The position numbers and the translations under genes were made by a program. This document shows positions 1 to 8,403 of a stretch of DNA of 64,000 nt, piece after piece. This stretch comes from Gracilibacteraceae bacterium (GTDB taxonomy: Bacteria > Bacillota > Desulfitobacteriia > Desulfitobacteriales > Syntrophobotulaceae): contig JAISAH010000052.1 in assembly GCA_031266805.1 (NCBI GenBank), forward strand, positions 1 through 64,000, read 5' to 3'. Position 1 is the stretch's first letter. The number at the start of each line of letters is the position of its first letter. The notes beneath the pieces are model-generated. The model made no database searches and was not told the origin of the DNA. It saw only the letters and a list, made by a program, of their open reading frames with translations.

Positions 1-129
1 AAAGACGGCTATATGGTGGTAAGAACGAAAGGAAACGAAGCGTTTTACGGTTGTACGGGATATGACAACGCGACAAAGTCCGGCTGCCGCAACATGAGAC
101 CGATTTTCACCTCTCGCGGCTCGCGATGA
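1..129 (+). CDS. C-terminal end of a C4 zinc-finger protein (partial)
   Basis: The reading frame is open from the first base and ends in TGA after 42 codons. The fragment contains FYGCTGYDN followed by SGCR, two cysteines spaced like the second half of a topoisomerase-type C4 zinc ribbon. Such ribbons close type I topoisomerases and, in many Bacillota, UvrD-like helicases. The body of the protein lies outside the window, so the parent family cannot be decided. It runs in the same direction as the thioredoxin reductase gene, which has its own promoter. Confidence 0.6.
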   Translation, partial: KDGYMVVRTKGNEAFYGCTGYDNATKSGCRNMRPIFTSRGSR

Positions 130-143
130 GCCGGGCGTTTTGC

Positions 144-172
144 TTGACAGCGGATTGCGTCTATGATACCAT
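144..172 (+). promoter_or_regulatory. Predicted promoter of trxB
   Basis: A TTGACA -35 box is followed after 17 bp by TACCAT. The start codon lies about 60 bp downstream and is preceded by GGAG. The -35 is perfect and the -10 is weak. Confidence 0.5.
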
Positions 173-234
173 GATACTCATACAAAACACAGGAATATTT
201 TAGCTGTTTCCGAAATAATCGGCGGAGACTTATT

Positions 235-1155
235 ATGATTTATGATACAGTAATTATCGGCGCCGGGCCGGCCGGCCTGACCGCGGCGATATACGCCGCG
301 CGCGGCGATTTGCGGACTTTGGTGCTGGAAGCGGTCTCGCCGGGCGGTCAGGCGGCGCTGACGGAACAAATTGATAACTATCCCGGATTCCCCGGCGGCA
401 TAAGCGGCTATGACCTGACGCAGAATTTTTATCGGCAGGCTGAGGAAATGGGAGCGCAGTTCCTGATGGAAACGGTGCGCGGCCTGGAAACGGAAGGACC
501 GGTCAAACGCGTTCGCACGGACACGGGGAACATTGAGGCGAAAACCGTTTTGATCGCCACAGGCGCCAGACAGCGCAAACTGGGGATCCGGGGCGAGGAT
601 GATTTCATCGGCCGGGGCGTCTCCTACTGCGCCTCCTGTGACGGGGCTTTTTTCAAAAAGAAGCGCGTCGCCGTCGTCGGCGGAGGGAACGCCGCGGTGG
701 AAGAAGCGCTTTATCTGACGCGCTTTGCCCGACAGGTCACGGTCGTCCACCGGCGAAACGAGTTTCGCGCTGACCCGATCGCGCTGACCAAGGCCCGCGC
801 CGCGGCCAATCTGGATTTTCTGACGCCGTGGACGGTTGAGGAGATAGTGGGCGGGGAGCGGGCGGAAGGACTGAATCTCAGGCGGGTCACGACCGGAGAG
901 CGCCGGACGCTGGATGTGGACGGGGTTTTCATCTATGTCGGCGTCGAGCCGCGGCTTGATTTTCCGGCGCCGGGTCTGGCGCTGACGCCCGCAGGTTATA
1001 TCGTGACGGACGGATTCATGCGCGCGAGCGTCGCCGGGATCTTTGCCGCGGGGGACGTGCGCGATACGCCGTTTCGCCAGGTGGCGACGGCGGTCGGGGA
1101 CGGCGCGCTGGCGGCCAGGGAAATCGAGCGCCTGCTCGGCTCGGCCGCCGGCTGA
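235..1155 (+). CDS. trxB: Thioredoxin reductase (NADPH)
   Basis: Flavoprotein that passes electrons from NADPH to thioredoxin in the cytosol. The 306-residue length is normal for the low-molecular-weight class. Residues 9-14 (GAGPAG) form the FAD-binding loop, [12 protein letters not shown] at about 147-158 is the NADPH-binding Rossmann motif, and C132-A-S-C135 is the redox-active disulfide (CATC in most family members). AAGDVRD near residue 270 is the conserved FAD-contacting C-terminal motif. GGAG lies 7 bp before the ATG. The rhomboid gene follows after 13 bp, so the two are probably co-transcribed. Confidence 0.95.
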   Translation: MIYDTVIIGAGPAGLTAAIYAARGDLRTLVLEAVSPGGQAALTEQIDNYPGFPGGISGYDLTQNFYRQAEEMGAQFLMETVRGLETEGPVKRVRTDTGNIEAKTVLIATGARQRKLGIRGEDDFIGRGVSYCASCDGAFFKKKRVAVVGGGNAAVEEALYLTRFARQVTVVHRRNEFRADPIALTKARAAANLDFLTPWTVEEIVGGERAEGLNLRRVTTGERRTLDVDGVFIYVGVEPRLDFPAPGLALTPAGYIVTDGFMRASVAGIFAAGDVRDTPFRQVATAVGDGALAAREIERLLGSAAG

Positions 1156-1168
1156 AAGAACGGATGCC

Positions 1169-1792
1169 ATGCAAACCGATGATATACGCAAACATTTTAT
1201 AACTTATGGACTGATCGCCGCCTGCGCCGTCATGTTTATTCTGCTGTCCCTCTCCGGCGGCTCGACCAGCGCGCGGACCCTCGTCCGTTTCGGGGCGAAC
1301 GTGACGACGCTCGTGCAGGAAGGCGAATATTGGCGTTTTTTCACCAGTATGTTTCTGCATATCGGCATAATGCATCTTTTGTTCAACGCTTACGCCCTGC
1401 TGGCTTTGGGGCGGCAGGCGGAATATCTGTTCGGGCACGGCCGCTTTCTGGCGATCTATATCGGCGCCGGGCTGGGCGGTTCTTGGCTGAGTTTTTTTCT
1501 GCACCGGCATGAAACCATGGTGGCGGCCGGCGCTTCCGGCGCCGTGTTCGGCGTTCTGGGCGCCTTGCTCGCTTACGGCTGGCGTGACCGCGCTTTCTGG
1601 CGCGCCGGGATCGCGCAGAATTTCCTGGTAATAATTGTTATAAACTTCGCCTTCGGCATGATGCCGGGGGCGCATATTGATAACAGCGCCCATTTAGGCG
1701 GATTGCTTACCGGCATCCTGCTTGGGGCCGTCCTGCGCCGCCGCCGGCCTTCCCGCCTGGTTTTCCCCTCTGAGAGCGGGGAAGACGGATGA
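1169..1792 (+). CDS. Rhomboid family intramembrane serine protease
   Basis: Polytopic membrane protease that cleaves substrates within or next to transmembrane helices. Signatures are N73 in HLLFN, the nucleophile S123 in GASGAVFG and the catalytic H175 in AHLGG, all on predicted helices. The frame is open further upstream, but that sequence overlaps trxB and does not resemble a rhomboid N-terminus; the ATG giving MQTDDIRKHF yields a normal 207-residue core rhomboid. Its last codons overlap the following PBP gene by 4 bp (ATGA), which suggests translational coupling. Substrate unknown. Confidence 0.9.
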   Translation: MQTDDIRKHFITYGLIAACAVMFILLSLSGGSTSARTLVRFGANVTTLVQEGEYWRFFTSMFLHIGIMHLLFNAYALLALGRQAEYLFGHGRFLAIYIGAGLGGSWLSFFLHRHETMVAAGASGAVFGVLGALLAYGWRDRAFWRAGIAQNFLVIIVINFAFGMMPGAHIDNSAHLGGLLTGILLGAVLRRRRPSRLVFPSESGEDG

Positions 1793-3819
1793 GCGGCGGT
1801 CAAGGCAAGGAACGCAGCAAGCCCTCCCGCGCGCGGGAGCGTTTTGTCCATTGTTTGATCGCTCTGATATTCGCCTTGGTCGTCGGCCGCCTGTTTTACC
1901 TGCAGGTGATCGACGGCAAAAACATCAGGCAGCGGGCGGAGGAACTGCGCCGGATGTCCCAGATAGCCATAGTCGGGCGCGGCGCGGTCGTGGACGCTCA
2001 GAACAATATTTTAGCCAAAAGCATCCGCTCCTATGACGTGTTTGCCGACCCGGAGTTTATGCGCAACTATTTGAACGGGGATTTCAATGACCGCGGTCTG
2101 ACCGTGGAAGGTCTGGCGCGCGCTCTGGCCTCTATTTTGGACGCCGATGAGACGGCGCTGCTCGCCAAATTGAATTCCGACGGGAAATACGTCTTGCTGG
2201 CCAGGCAAATGCCTACGGAAATCAGCGATAAACTGAGCCATGCGGACAAAACTTTGCTGGGTATGCGGATTGAGGACAAAGAAAACGAAGTGTTCAACCT
2301 CCTGAATATCGGCGTCGGAGTGACGGATTCTTATAAAAGGCATTATCCGATGGGCGGTCTCGGCGCGGGAGTCGTGGGTTTTGTCCAAGACGACGGCAAC
2401 GGCGCGGCGGGAGTGGAGGCCTATTATAACGGGATTTTGAACGGGCGGGCCGGGCCGGACAGCGATTTGCCGCCTGTAAATGGCAGCTATTCGATCCGCC
2501 TGACCTTGGACGCGACGATCCAGCATTTGCTGGAAAAAGAACTCGACGCGGCGCTGGCGGAGTGCAATCCCACCAGAGCCTGCGTGGCGGCGCTCGACCC
2601 CATGAGCGGCAAGATTCTGGGCATGGCCTCCCGGCCGACGTTCGACCCGGCGGAATTTGCCGGCACGGATCCGGAAAATTATCGCAATCTCCCGACCAAC
2701 ATGACATATGAGCCCGGTTCTACCTTCAAAATCATCACGGCCTCTATGGCGATCGAGGAGCAGCTCGTGGCGAGAGACCGCCTGTTCTCTGATCCGGGTT
2801 TTTTGACCGTCGGGCCGGACACCATCAGAAACTGGGACTCCGCCATCACCGCCCACGGCGACATAACGCTGGCCAGGGCTATGATGGATTCCTCGAACGT
2901 CGTTTTCGGCCAGGTCGGTATGCTAATCGGCCGAGAATTGTTTAACCTGTATCTCCGGGGTTTCGGTTTCGGCGAACAGACCGGCGTGGATCTGGGCGGC
3001 GAAGAACAGGGGATGCTGGTAAAATATGACAATATCCGTAATATCGAGATGGCGACGATGGCTTTTGGGCAGGCTAATCTGGTGACGCCGCTGCAACTGC
3101 TTTCCGCGGCTTGCGCCGTGGCCAACGGCGGCTATCTTTATCAGCCCTATATCTTGGACGCGGTGCTGGACGGCGAAGGCCGGGTACTGCGGCGGACGGA
3201 GCCGGAAATCAAGCGGCAGGTGATTTCTGCCGCGACGGCTCAGGAGGTCACGGGCATACTGGAGCAGGTGGTAGAAAACGGCACCGGCAGCCGGGTGAAA
3301 ATACCCGGGATCCGCGTGGCGGGCAAGACCGGCACCGCCCAGAAAGTAGACCCGCTCACCGGTCAGTACCTGGATTCGGATTTTGTCGTGTCTTTTATCG
3401 CTTTCGCCCCGATAGAAAACCCCCGGATCGCGGTGCTGTTCGTCATTGATACGCCCAAAGGCGTAAAACCGCAGGGCGGCACATTGGCTGGCCCGCGGGT
3501 GAAAAACATCCTAGAGGGGGCGCTGCAGTATTACGGCATCCCGGTGGACGGAGGGACGCCGGACGATTTGAGCGAATGGCGCAGCGCCGAAGTCAGAGAG
3601 ACCGCGCCCGCCGAGACGGAGCCTTTGGCGCCTCCCGGTGAAGGGGAAGTGGCGGTCCCCTCCCTTATCGGGCTCACGATGAAACAGGTCGGGGAAGCGC
3701 TGGCCGTAGCGGAGCTGCGCTATCAGTTCCGGGGCAGCGGTCTGGCGGTGGAACAATTTCCAGCCGCGGGAACGGTCGTCAACCGCGGCGACACGGTGGA
3801 AGTGGCCTTCGGACAATAA
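1789..3819 (+). CDS. Class B penicillin-binding protein with PASTA domain (PBP2/SpoVD-like)
   Basis: Peptidoglycan transpeptidase that cross-links the cell wall. An N-terminal membrane anchor (about 19-40) precedes a dimerisation domain and the transpeptidase domain, which shows S311-T-F-K314 (acylated serine), S368-S-N370 and K513-T-G-T516. One PASTA domain ends the protein (about 625-676). This order matches FtsI, SpoVD and PBP2x of Gram-positive bacteria; a single PASTA domain favours the SpoVD/FtsI side, but division and sporulation roles cannot be separated from sequence alone. It is not in a dcw cluster, which argues against the main FtsI. Start overlaps the rhomboid stop. Confidence 0.9.
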   Translation: MSGGQGKERSKPSRARERFVHCLIALIFALVVGRLFYLQVIDGKNIRQRAEELRRMSQIAIVGRGAVVDAQNNILAKSIRSYDVFADPEFMRNYLNGDFNDRGLTVEGLARALASILDADETALLAKLNSDGKYVLLARQMPTEISDKLSHADKTLLGMRIEDKENEVFNLLNIGVGVTDSYKRHYPMGGLGAGVVGFVQDDGNGAAGVEAYYNGILNGRAGPDSDLPPVNGSYSIRLTLDATIQHLLEKELDAALAECNPTRACVAALDPMSGKILGMASRPTFDPAEFAGTDPENYRNLPTNMTYEPGSTFKIITASMAIEEQLVARDRLFSDPGFLTVGPDTIRNWDSAITAHGDITLARAMMDSSNVVFGQVGMLIGRELFNLYLRGFGFGEQTGVDLGGEEQGMLVKYDNIRNIEMATMAFGQANLVTPLQLLSAACAVANGGYLYQPYILDAVLDGEGRVLRRTEPEIKRQVISAATAQEVTGILEQVVENGTGSRVKIPGIRVAGKTGTAQKVDPLTGQYLDSDFVVSFIAFAPIENPRIAVLFVIDTPKGVKPQGGTLAGPRVKNILEGALQYYGIPVDGGTPDDLSEWRSAEVRETAPAETEPLAPPGEGEVAVPSLIGLTMKQVGEALAVAELRYQFRGSGLAVEQFPAAGTVVNRGDTVEVAFGQ

Positions 3820-3838
3820 AAGGACTCCAGGAGTCATA

Positions 3839-4381
3839 ATGCAGATAAACCGCGGTATGCTCAAAGGGGAAAAAACACGAATCCGCCCGCTGGAGGAAGC
3901 CGATCTGGAGCGGCTCTATCTCTGGTACAGCGATCCGGATTTTGCCTTGGCCGTGAGCGGCGGCTGGCCGCCGGCTTCATTTTTGCGCCGCGAGGAGATC
4001 GCGGCCCGTTTTTATGAGGACGACCCGAACCGGTACGCCATAGTGAACACCGGGGATGAACTTATCGGCACGATCGGTTTTGACCAGGTGAATCCGCCGG
4101 CTCGCTCCGTCCGCCTGTTTTTAGGGCTGGGGAGTCCGGAGATCTGGGGGCTGGGGTTTGGGGCGGACGCGCTGGGCGCTTTTTGCCGTTATCTTTTTGA
4201 GCAGTGCAATTTTCGCCGTCTCACCGCGGAAACCTGGGACGGGAACACCAGAGCGGCGGCCTGTTATCGCCGCGCCGGCTTCGTTTTAGAAGGAACGCTG
4301 CGGGAGGCTTATTATGTCGAGGGCCGCTACAGGCACGGATTGATTTTTGCGCTACTGAAAAAAGATTTCTATTCTCAATAA
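3839..4381 (+). CDS. GNAT family N-acetyltransferase (RimJ/RimL-like)
   Basis: Acetyl-CoA-dependent transferase of 180 residues. It has the RimJ/RimL layout: N-terminal RIRPLEEADLERL, a central acetyl-CoA-binding loop around GLGFGADALGAF, and the C-terminal LTAETWDGNTRAAACYRRAG followed by FVLEGTLREAYYVEGRYRHG. The acceptor (protein N-terminus, aminoglycoside or other amine) is not predictable. CAGGAG sits 8 bp before the ATG, and the gene starts 19 bp after the PBP stop, so it likely closes the operon. Confidence 0.85.
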   Translation: MQINRGMLKGEKTRIRPLEEADLERLYLWYSDPDFALAVSGGWPPASFLRREEIAARFYEDDPNRYAIVNTGDELIGTIGFDQVNPPARSVRLFLGLGSPEIWGLGFGADALGAFCRYLFEQCNFRRLTAETWDGNTRAAACYRRAGFVLEGTLREAYYVEGRYRHGLIFALLKKDFYSQ

Positions 4382-4386
4382 CTCAA

Positions 4387-4980
4387 TTACTCAACATTCA
4401 TTATATCCCCTGTTTTCAAAAAATATTCTATAAAATCATATGTAAAAGAGTCTATTTCCAAATTTTTTGTCTCTTTTTTAAGATCCTCCAAAGAATAACT
4501 TAAATCCTCCAACAAAAGATTTATATCTAAAAGATCCCTCATTCTAATAAACCTTCCACCTTCCAAATAAGACATAAGTTCTGTGTCAACTGCAACAACT
4601 TTCATTCTCAAAAGAGTTTTTAACGAAGGTATATGCAAAACAACAACAGAAAACTTGACGTTTCTCTCGAATTCCAACTTACCTACAATATATTCCAAAT
4701 CCTCAATACTACTTCCGTCTAAAATAACATCATTATTAATCCAATCTTTTTCAAAGCCAAATTCATTACCAACATCATCCATAATTCTTTTAACTTCTTT
4801 ATTGAAATTACCACCTATATAATCTATATCTGTATAATCATTTACATTCTTACGCACACCCTGTAACAACAGGGCAAATCCCCCAACCACATATAAATCT
4901 ATTGGCTCCGTCTCTGCTAAAGATAAACGTCTGTCAAATTCTTGCAACGCTTTAAAAACACGGCTGCCATTAATCTCCAA
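4387..4980 (-). CDS. Nucleotidyltransferase-like protein (DUF6036-like)
   Basis: 197 residues. YVVGGFALLLQG at about 29-40 followed by TDIDYIG resembles the G-G ... D-x-D core of minimal nucleotidyltransferases, as in DUF6036 and AbiEii-like proteins. Several such proteins act in toxin-antitoxin or abortive-infection pairs; that role here is inference. Start is a TTG immediately after the stop of the upstream 83-residue gene, with GGAGGGG about 10 bp before it, so the two are co-translated. The gene is strikingly AT-rich with many AAA/ATA/TTA codons against GC-rich neighbours, a sign of horizontal transfer. Confidence 0.7.
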   Translation of the reverse strand: MEINGSRVFKALQEFDRRLSLAETEPIDLYVVGGFALLLQGVRKNVNDYTDIDYIGGNFNKEVKRIMDDVGNEFGFEKDWINNDVILDGSSIEDLEYIVGKLEFERNVKFSVVVLHIPSLKTLLRMKVVAVDTELMSYLEGGRFIRMRDLLDINLLLEDLSYSLEDLKKETKNLEIDSFTYDFIEYFLKTGDIMNVE

Positions 4981-4981
4981 A

Positions 4982-5233
4982 TCATACCCCTCCTTTATAA
5001 TATCTCTGAATTTTATCTAACCATTCTTTCTTCTCTCCGACAAACATATCCTTATTTTTTCTTAAAAAGATTCTAAGACACCGCTTTTCTATCACATAAA
5101 GCTTCTCAAACCATATGATAAATGTATGAAAATTGTCTGCTTTTAACATATTAGGCAATATTCTAAGAAAATCTCCATATCGAACAAGCAACTCACTTGT
5201 ATAATCACTTCTTCTAGGAGCATTATAACTCAC
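4982..5233 (-). CDS. Small AT-rich protein paired with the nucleotidyltransferase
   Basis: 83 residues, not recognised. The product is basic and helical-looking, with a central aromatic segment (FHTFIIWFEKLYVIEKR) and no signal peptide or obvious membrane helix. The GTG start has GGGAGGG 6 bp upstream. The stop abuts the TTG start of the nucleotidyltransferase-like gene, a tight two-gene unit. Base composition is as AT-rich as its partner, so the pair moved together. A TATAAT overlaps the start codon region and is probably coincidental. Confidence 0.6.
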   Translation of the reverse strand: MSYNAPRRSDYTSELLVRYGDFLRILPNMLKADNFHTFIIWFEKLYVIEKRCLRIFLRKNKDMFVGEKKEWLDKIQRYYKGGV

Positions 5234-5281
5234 TCAAAACCCTCCCAAGGCGAACGTCCTTGTCGGGCGGAGACGCAATGT

Positions 5282-5419
5282 TTACGCCATGATCCCCGCA
5301 TATCGCTCCGCGTTTAACGTGTCCATCATAAACGCGTAAGGCGAAATGCCGCCGGACTGGATCATCGCGAACACGCGGGGACTCGCGCCGGATACCAGCA
5401 CAACTCCTTTTTCGTTCTC
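5282..5419 (-). pseudogene. C-terminal remnant of a DUF2828-like (TROVE/VWA-type) protein
   Basis: Read on the minus strand this stretch gives NEKGVVLVSGASPRVF, then SPYAFMMDTLNAERYAGIMA and a stop. This matches my recollection of the closing motif of DUF2828 proteins (GVaLVSGfS..., a proline-tyrosine-x-x-M helix, then ERY). Only about 46 codons are present: an in-frame TAA lies 21 bases upstream of this stretch, and no start or upstream domain is visible. It lies directly upstream of the two AT-rich genes, as if an operon had lost most of its first gene. The family assignment is from memory and not certain. Confidence 0.5.
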
Positions 5420-5428
5420 GCAAATACG

Positions 5429-5631
5429 AGGCGCGTACCCTTACGGGTAAGATTACGTGTCAGGTAATTTTTTGATTTGCTGTACGCGCCTCTCTTGATT
5501 GTTTGTTGTTCGCGCCTTTTGATTTTCGCTTTGCCACTTATACAAAGCGCGCTTTTTTGGCGGGCTTTCGCCCATGCGGCGGGCGTCGCCGCCCTTCCGC
5601 ACCCATACCTGTTTGTTGCTGTGCGCGCTTT
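5429..5631 (-). ncRNA. Candidate structured RNA with GNRA-capped hairpins
   Basis: On the minus strand, AAAGCGCGC and GCGCGCTTT (9 bp, perfect) enclose GGGCG-GCGA-CGCCC, itself flanked by TGCGG/CCGCA, and GGGC-GAAA-GCCC. Both loops are GNRA only on this strand. A second domain is closed by AGGCGCGTAC/GTACGCGCCT (10 bp, perfect) and holds a TTAC/GTAA stem. Between and in front of the domains the phrase GCGCG-n-ACA-(G/A)-CAAA recurs three times. Nothing in it reads as protein. It lies immediately upstream of the DUF2828-like remnant. It could also be a dispersed palindromic repeat. Confidence 0.45.
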
Positions 5632-5677
5632 ACGAAAATGATTATACACCGGTTTTCCCGGAACATCAATAACGAAG

Positions 5678-5706
5678 TTGACATAAATTGCGTTGTATAA
5701 TAATAT
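5678..5706 (+). promoter_or_regulatory. Promoter placing the transcript start at the AI-2E permease ATG
   Basis: TTGACA, 17-bp spacer, then TAATAT inside TATAATAATAT. The ATG of the next gene begins 7 bp after the -10, where transcription should start. No convincing Shine-Dalgarno sequence lies between. Confidence 0.65.
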
Positions 5707-5712
5707 AGGCGT

Positions 5713-6822
5713 ATGGAAGAAAACAGACCGCCGGAAGACCGGACGTCGCCGTCCTTTGATTCAAAAGCCAGAGTCATATCCATCGTGGTTCTGTCGCTTG
5801 TACTCGTGACCATATGGTATATGCTCACGTTTGTGCTGTTGACCTTTATCTGCGCTTTTATATCCCATCGTCTCCTGCGCTTCATCAACAAACGCGGGGG
5901 CCGCTTCATCGCTGAAAAGATACCCGACGGAGTGATCCTGCTCGTGCTGTATATGGCGTTTATCGCGGCGCTCACGATGGTGAGCATTCGCTTCGCGCCC
6001 ATATTGGCGTCGCAGGTCACGGCCATAGCGGATATATTCCGCAATTTCGATATAGAAAACTTCCGAAATTCGTTTGACCCCCGTATATTTGATATATTAT
6101 CGAGTCTGGATCTGGATGTATATGTCGGTGAGATCGGGAACACGCTGCTCTCGTGGGTGACGTGGTTCGGCGGTTTCAGCGTCAACTTCCTTCTGTCTTT
6201 GCTGTTGAGCTTCCTGCTCCTGCTGGAAAAGGATAAACTGAAAAAATTCGGCGATACATTGAAGGACAGCCGCATATCGTTTCTTTATGAGTATTTCCTG
6301 AACTTCGGCGGCAATTTCGCCCGCTCCTTCGCCAAGGTCATGGACGTCCAGGTGATGATCGCGTTCATAAACTGCGTCTTGTCCGTCATCGCCCTGAGTA
6401 TCATGGGCTTTCCGCAGGTGTTCGGTCTCGGGCTCATGATATTCACGCTTGGCCTGATACCCGTCGCGGGCGTCATCATATCCCTTATTCCCCTGGTAAT
6501 AGTGGCTTTCAACGTGGGCGGCTTCGCCAAGGTTCTGGCCGTGCTTATAATGATCCTCGTCATACACGCGATCGAGGCTTATATCCTGAATCCCCAGCTC
6601 ATGTCGAGCAAAACGGCTCTGCCCATGAGCCTAGTATTCATAATATTGCTTGTAGGGGAGCATTACATGAACGTGTGGGGCCTTTTGATAGGCGTGCCGC
6701 TGTTCATCTTTCTCTTGAATGTTTTTGAAGTGGACTATACAAAGGCCTTCAAACCTGAAAAATCAATTTTCGCTGCTTTCAGCCGCGGCCGTTTCGGCAG
6801 GAAAACCAAAGGCAAAGACTGA
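5713..6822 (+). CDS. AI-2E family transporter (YhhT/PerM-type membrane protein)
   Basis: 369 residues with seven to eight hydrophobic segments and the family layout: paired N-terminal helices, a soluble region at about 110-140 (NFDIENFRNSFDPRIFDILS), then clustered helices including IALSIMGFPQVFGLGLMIF and GLIPVAGVIISLIPL. The family is named for an autoinducer-2 exporter, but members also act as Na+/H+ antiporters and general exporters, so the substrate is unknown. The C-terminus is basic (GRFGRKTKGKD). The gene converges on IMP dehydrogenase with only 9 bp between stops. The predicted mRNA is essentially leaderless. Confidence 0.85.
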   Translation: MEENRPPEDRTSPSFDSKARVISIVVLSLVLVTIWYMLTFVLLTFICAFISHRLLRFINKRGGRFIAEKIPDGVILLVLYMAFIAALTMVSIRFAPILASQVTAIADIFRNFDIENFRNSFDPRIFDILSSLDLDVYVGEIGNTLLSWVTWFGGFSVNFLLSLLLSFLLLLEKDKLKKFGDTLKDSRISFLYEYFLNFGGNFARSFAKVMDVQVMIAFINCVLSVIALSIMGFPQVFGLGLMIFTLGLIPVAGVIISLIPLVIVAFNVGGFAKVLAVLIMILVIHAIEAYILNPQLMSSKTALPMSLVFIILLVGEHYMNVWGLLIGVPLFIFLLNVFEVDYTKAFKPEKSIFAAFSRGRFGRKTKGKD

Positions 6823-6831
6823 CGATTTCCC

Positions 6832-8340
6832 TTACTTCACGACCGTTATATTGGTATCTTTTAAAATAACGTCATGCGCTCCGCCCTCTACGATGCTGGT
6901 GGCGGAAACGAGGGTGATTTTCGCTTTTTCCTGCAGCTCCGGGATCGTCAGGGCGCCGCAGTTGCACATCGTGTGCCGGACCTTGTTCAAAGTGAGGGCC
7001 ACGTTGTCTTTCAGGCTGCCGGCGTAAGGAACGTAGGAATCCACGCCCTCCTCAAAGAGCAGACTGTCCCCGCCGCCCATATCGTAGCGCTGCCAGTTGC
7101 GCGCCCGGTTGGAGCCCTCGCCCCAATACTCCTTTACATAGCTGCCGTTGATGTTCAGCTTGTTCGTCGGGCTTTCGTCAAAACGGGAAAAATAACGGCC
7201 GAGCATGACAAAATCCGCTCCCATCGCCAGCGCCAGCGTGATATGGTAATCGTACACGATGCCCCCGTCGGAACAGATGGGGATATATACGCCCGTGCGG
7301 GCAAAATACTCGTTCCGGGCCGCGGCCACGTCGATGATCGCCGTCGCCTGCCCGCGCCCGATGCCTTTTTGCTCGCGCGTTATGCAGATGGAGCCGCCGC
7401 CGATGCCTATTTTGACAAAATCCGCTCCCGCCTCCGCCAAAAACAAAAATCCTTCCCGGTCCACGACGTTGCCGGCGCCGATTTTCAGAGAGTCGCCGTA
7501 CTCGCGGCGCGCAAATTCCAGCGTGCGCTTCTGCCATTCCGTGAATCCCTCGGACGAGTCTATGCAGAGCACGTCCGCGCCGGCCCGCGCCAGCGCCGGA
7601 ATTCTTTCCATATAATCGCGCGTGTTGACGCCCGCGCCCACTACATAGCGCTTGCTCGCGTCCAGCATCTCGTAGGGGTTTTCCTTATGCGAATCATAGT
7701 CCTTGCGGAAAACAAAATAGACGAGACGCCCGTCCTCGTCGACGACCGGCAGCGTATTGAGTTTATGCTCCCAGATGATGTCGTTGGCCTCGCTGAGAGA
7801 GCAGCCGTTTTTGGCGCAAATCATGTTTTCCCGCGGCGTCATAAACTCGCGGACCGGCGTGTCGAGCGGAGTGCGGCTCAGGCGGTAATCGCGGCTGGTC
7901 ACGATGCCGACGAGCTTGCCGGCCGCGGCGCCGTCGTCCGTGACCGCGACCGTGGAATGTCCGGTTTTTTCCAGCAGGGCGAGGATATCCGCCAAGGTCT
8001 GATCCGGTTTGACATTGGAATCGCTCCTGACAAATCCGGCTTTATAGTTTTTCACCCGCGAGACCATCGCGACCTCGTCCTCCACCGGTTGCGACGAGTA
8101 GATAAAAGAAACGCCGCCCTCCCGCGCCAGAGCGATCGCCATACTGTCGTCGGATACAGCCTGCATGATAGCCGAGGTCAGGGGAATGTTCATCGTGAGC
8201 GCCGCTCGTTCGTTTTTGGAAAATTTTACCAATGGCGTCAGAAAACTGACGTTGTCCGGCTGGCACTCGGCAGAGGTAAATCCGGGCAAGAGCAGATACT
8301 CACTGAACGTGCGCGAGGGTTCTTTGACATAATGAGCCAT
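6832..8340 (-). CDS. guaB: IMP dehydrogenase
   Basis: Oxidises IMP to XMP with NAD+, the committed step to GMP. 502 residues. Two CBS domains lie at about 100-215, inserted in the TIM barrel. The catalytic loop [15 protein letters not shown] carries C319, and GRGQAT plus the flap residues follow. [12 protein letters not shown] is the NAD/IMP-binding strand (the family usually has D-x-AHG here; SSEG marks a divergent subfamily). AAGGAAGG lies just before the ATG. The lipoprotein gene ends 61 bp upstream in the same direction, with a simple repeat in the gap. Confidence 0.92.
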   Translation of the reverse strand: MAHYVKEPSRTFSEYLLLPGFTSAECQPDNVSFLTPLVKFSKNERAALTMNIPLTSAIMQAVSDDSMAIALAREGGVSFIYSSQPVEDEVAMVSRVKNYKAGFVRSDSNVKPDQTLADILALLEKTGHSTVAVTDDGAAAGKLVGIVTSRDYRLSRTPLDTPVREFMTPRENMICAKNGCSLSEANDIIWEHKLNTLPVVDEDGRLVYFVFRKDYDSHKENPYEMLDASKRYVVGAGVNTRDYMERIPALARAGADVLCIDSSEGFTEWQKRTLEFARREYGDSLKIGAGNVVDREGFLFLAEAGADFVKIGIGGGSICITREQKGIGRGQATAIIDVAAARNEYFARTGVYIPICSDGGIVYDYHITLALAMGADFVMLGRYFSRFDESPTNKLNINGSYVKEYWGEGSNRARNWQRYDMGGGDSLLFEEGVDSYVPYAGSLKDNVALTLNKVRHTMCNCGALTIPELQEKAKITLVSATSIVEGGAHDVILKDTNITVVK

Positions 8341-8372
8341 AGTGACCTTCCTTTCCGCGGCTGTCTGAATTT

Positions 8373-8403
8373 TTAACTCTCAACTCTCCACTCTCCACTC
8401 CTC
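8373..8403. repeat. Short GAGTGGAGAGTT-type simple repeat
   Basis: The gap between the lipoprotein stop and guaB reads AACTCTCAACTCTCCACTC with partial re-iterations. The same degenerate unit, in reverse complement, is repeated over about 95 bp near 28.1 kb, so it is a dispersed simple repeat of this genome. Confidence 0.6.

Noticed and set aside
178-1191. Long minus-strand ORF opposite trxB
   Set aside because: Arg/Pro-rich shadow of a clear thioredoxin reductase; no family features and no ribosome binding site.
5429-5631. Retron msr-msd or group II intron
   Set aside because: No reverse transcriptase gene is nearby, and the fold lacks the intron domain V pattern.
5362-5649. 95-codon minus-strand ORF over the structured RNA
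   Set aside because: Basic, low-information product; the stretch is better explained by paired stems with GNRA loops.
6874-8376. 500-codon plus-strand ORF opposite guaB
   Set aside because: It mirrors IMP dehydrogenase codon by codon; GC-rich antisense frames stay open by chance.
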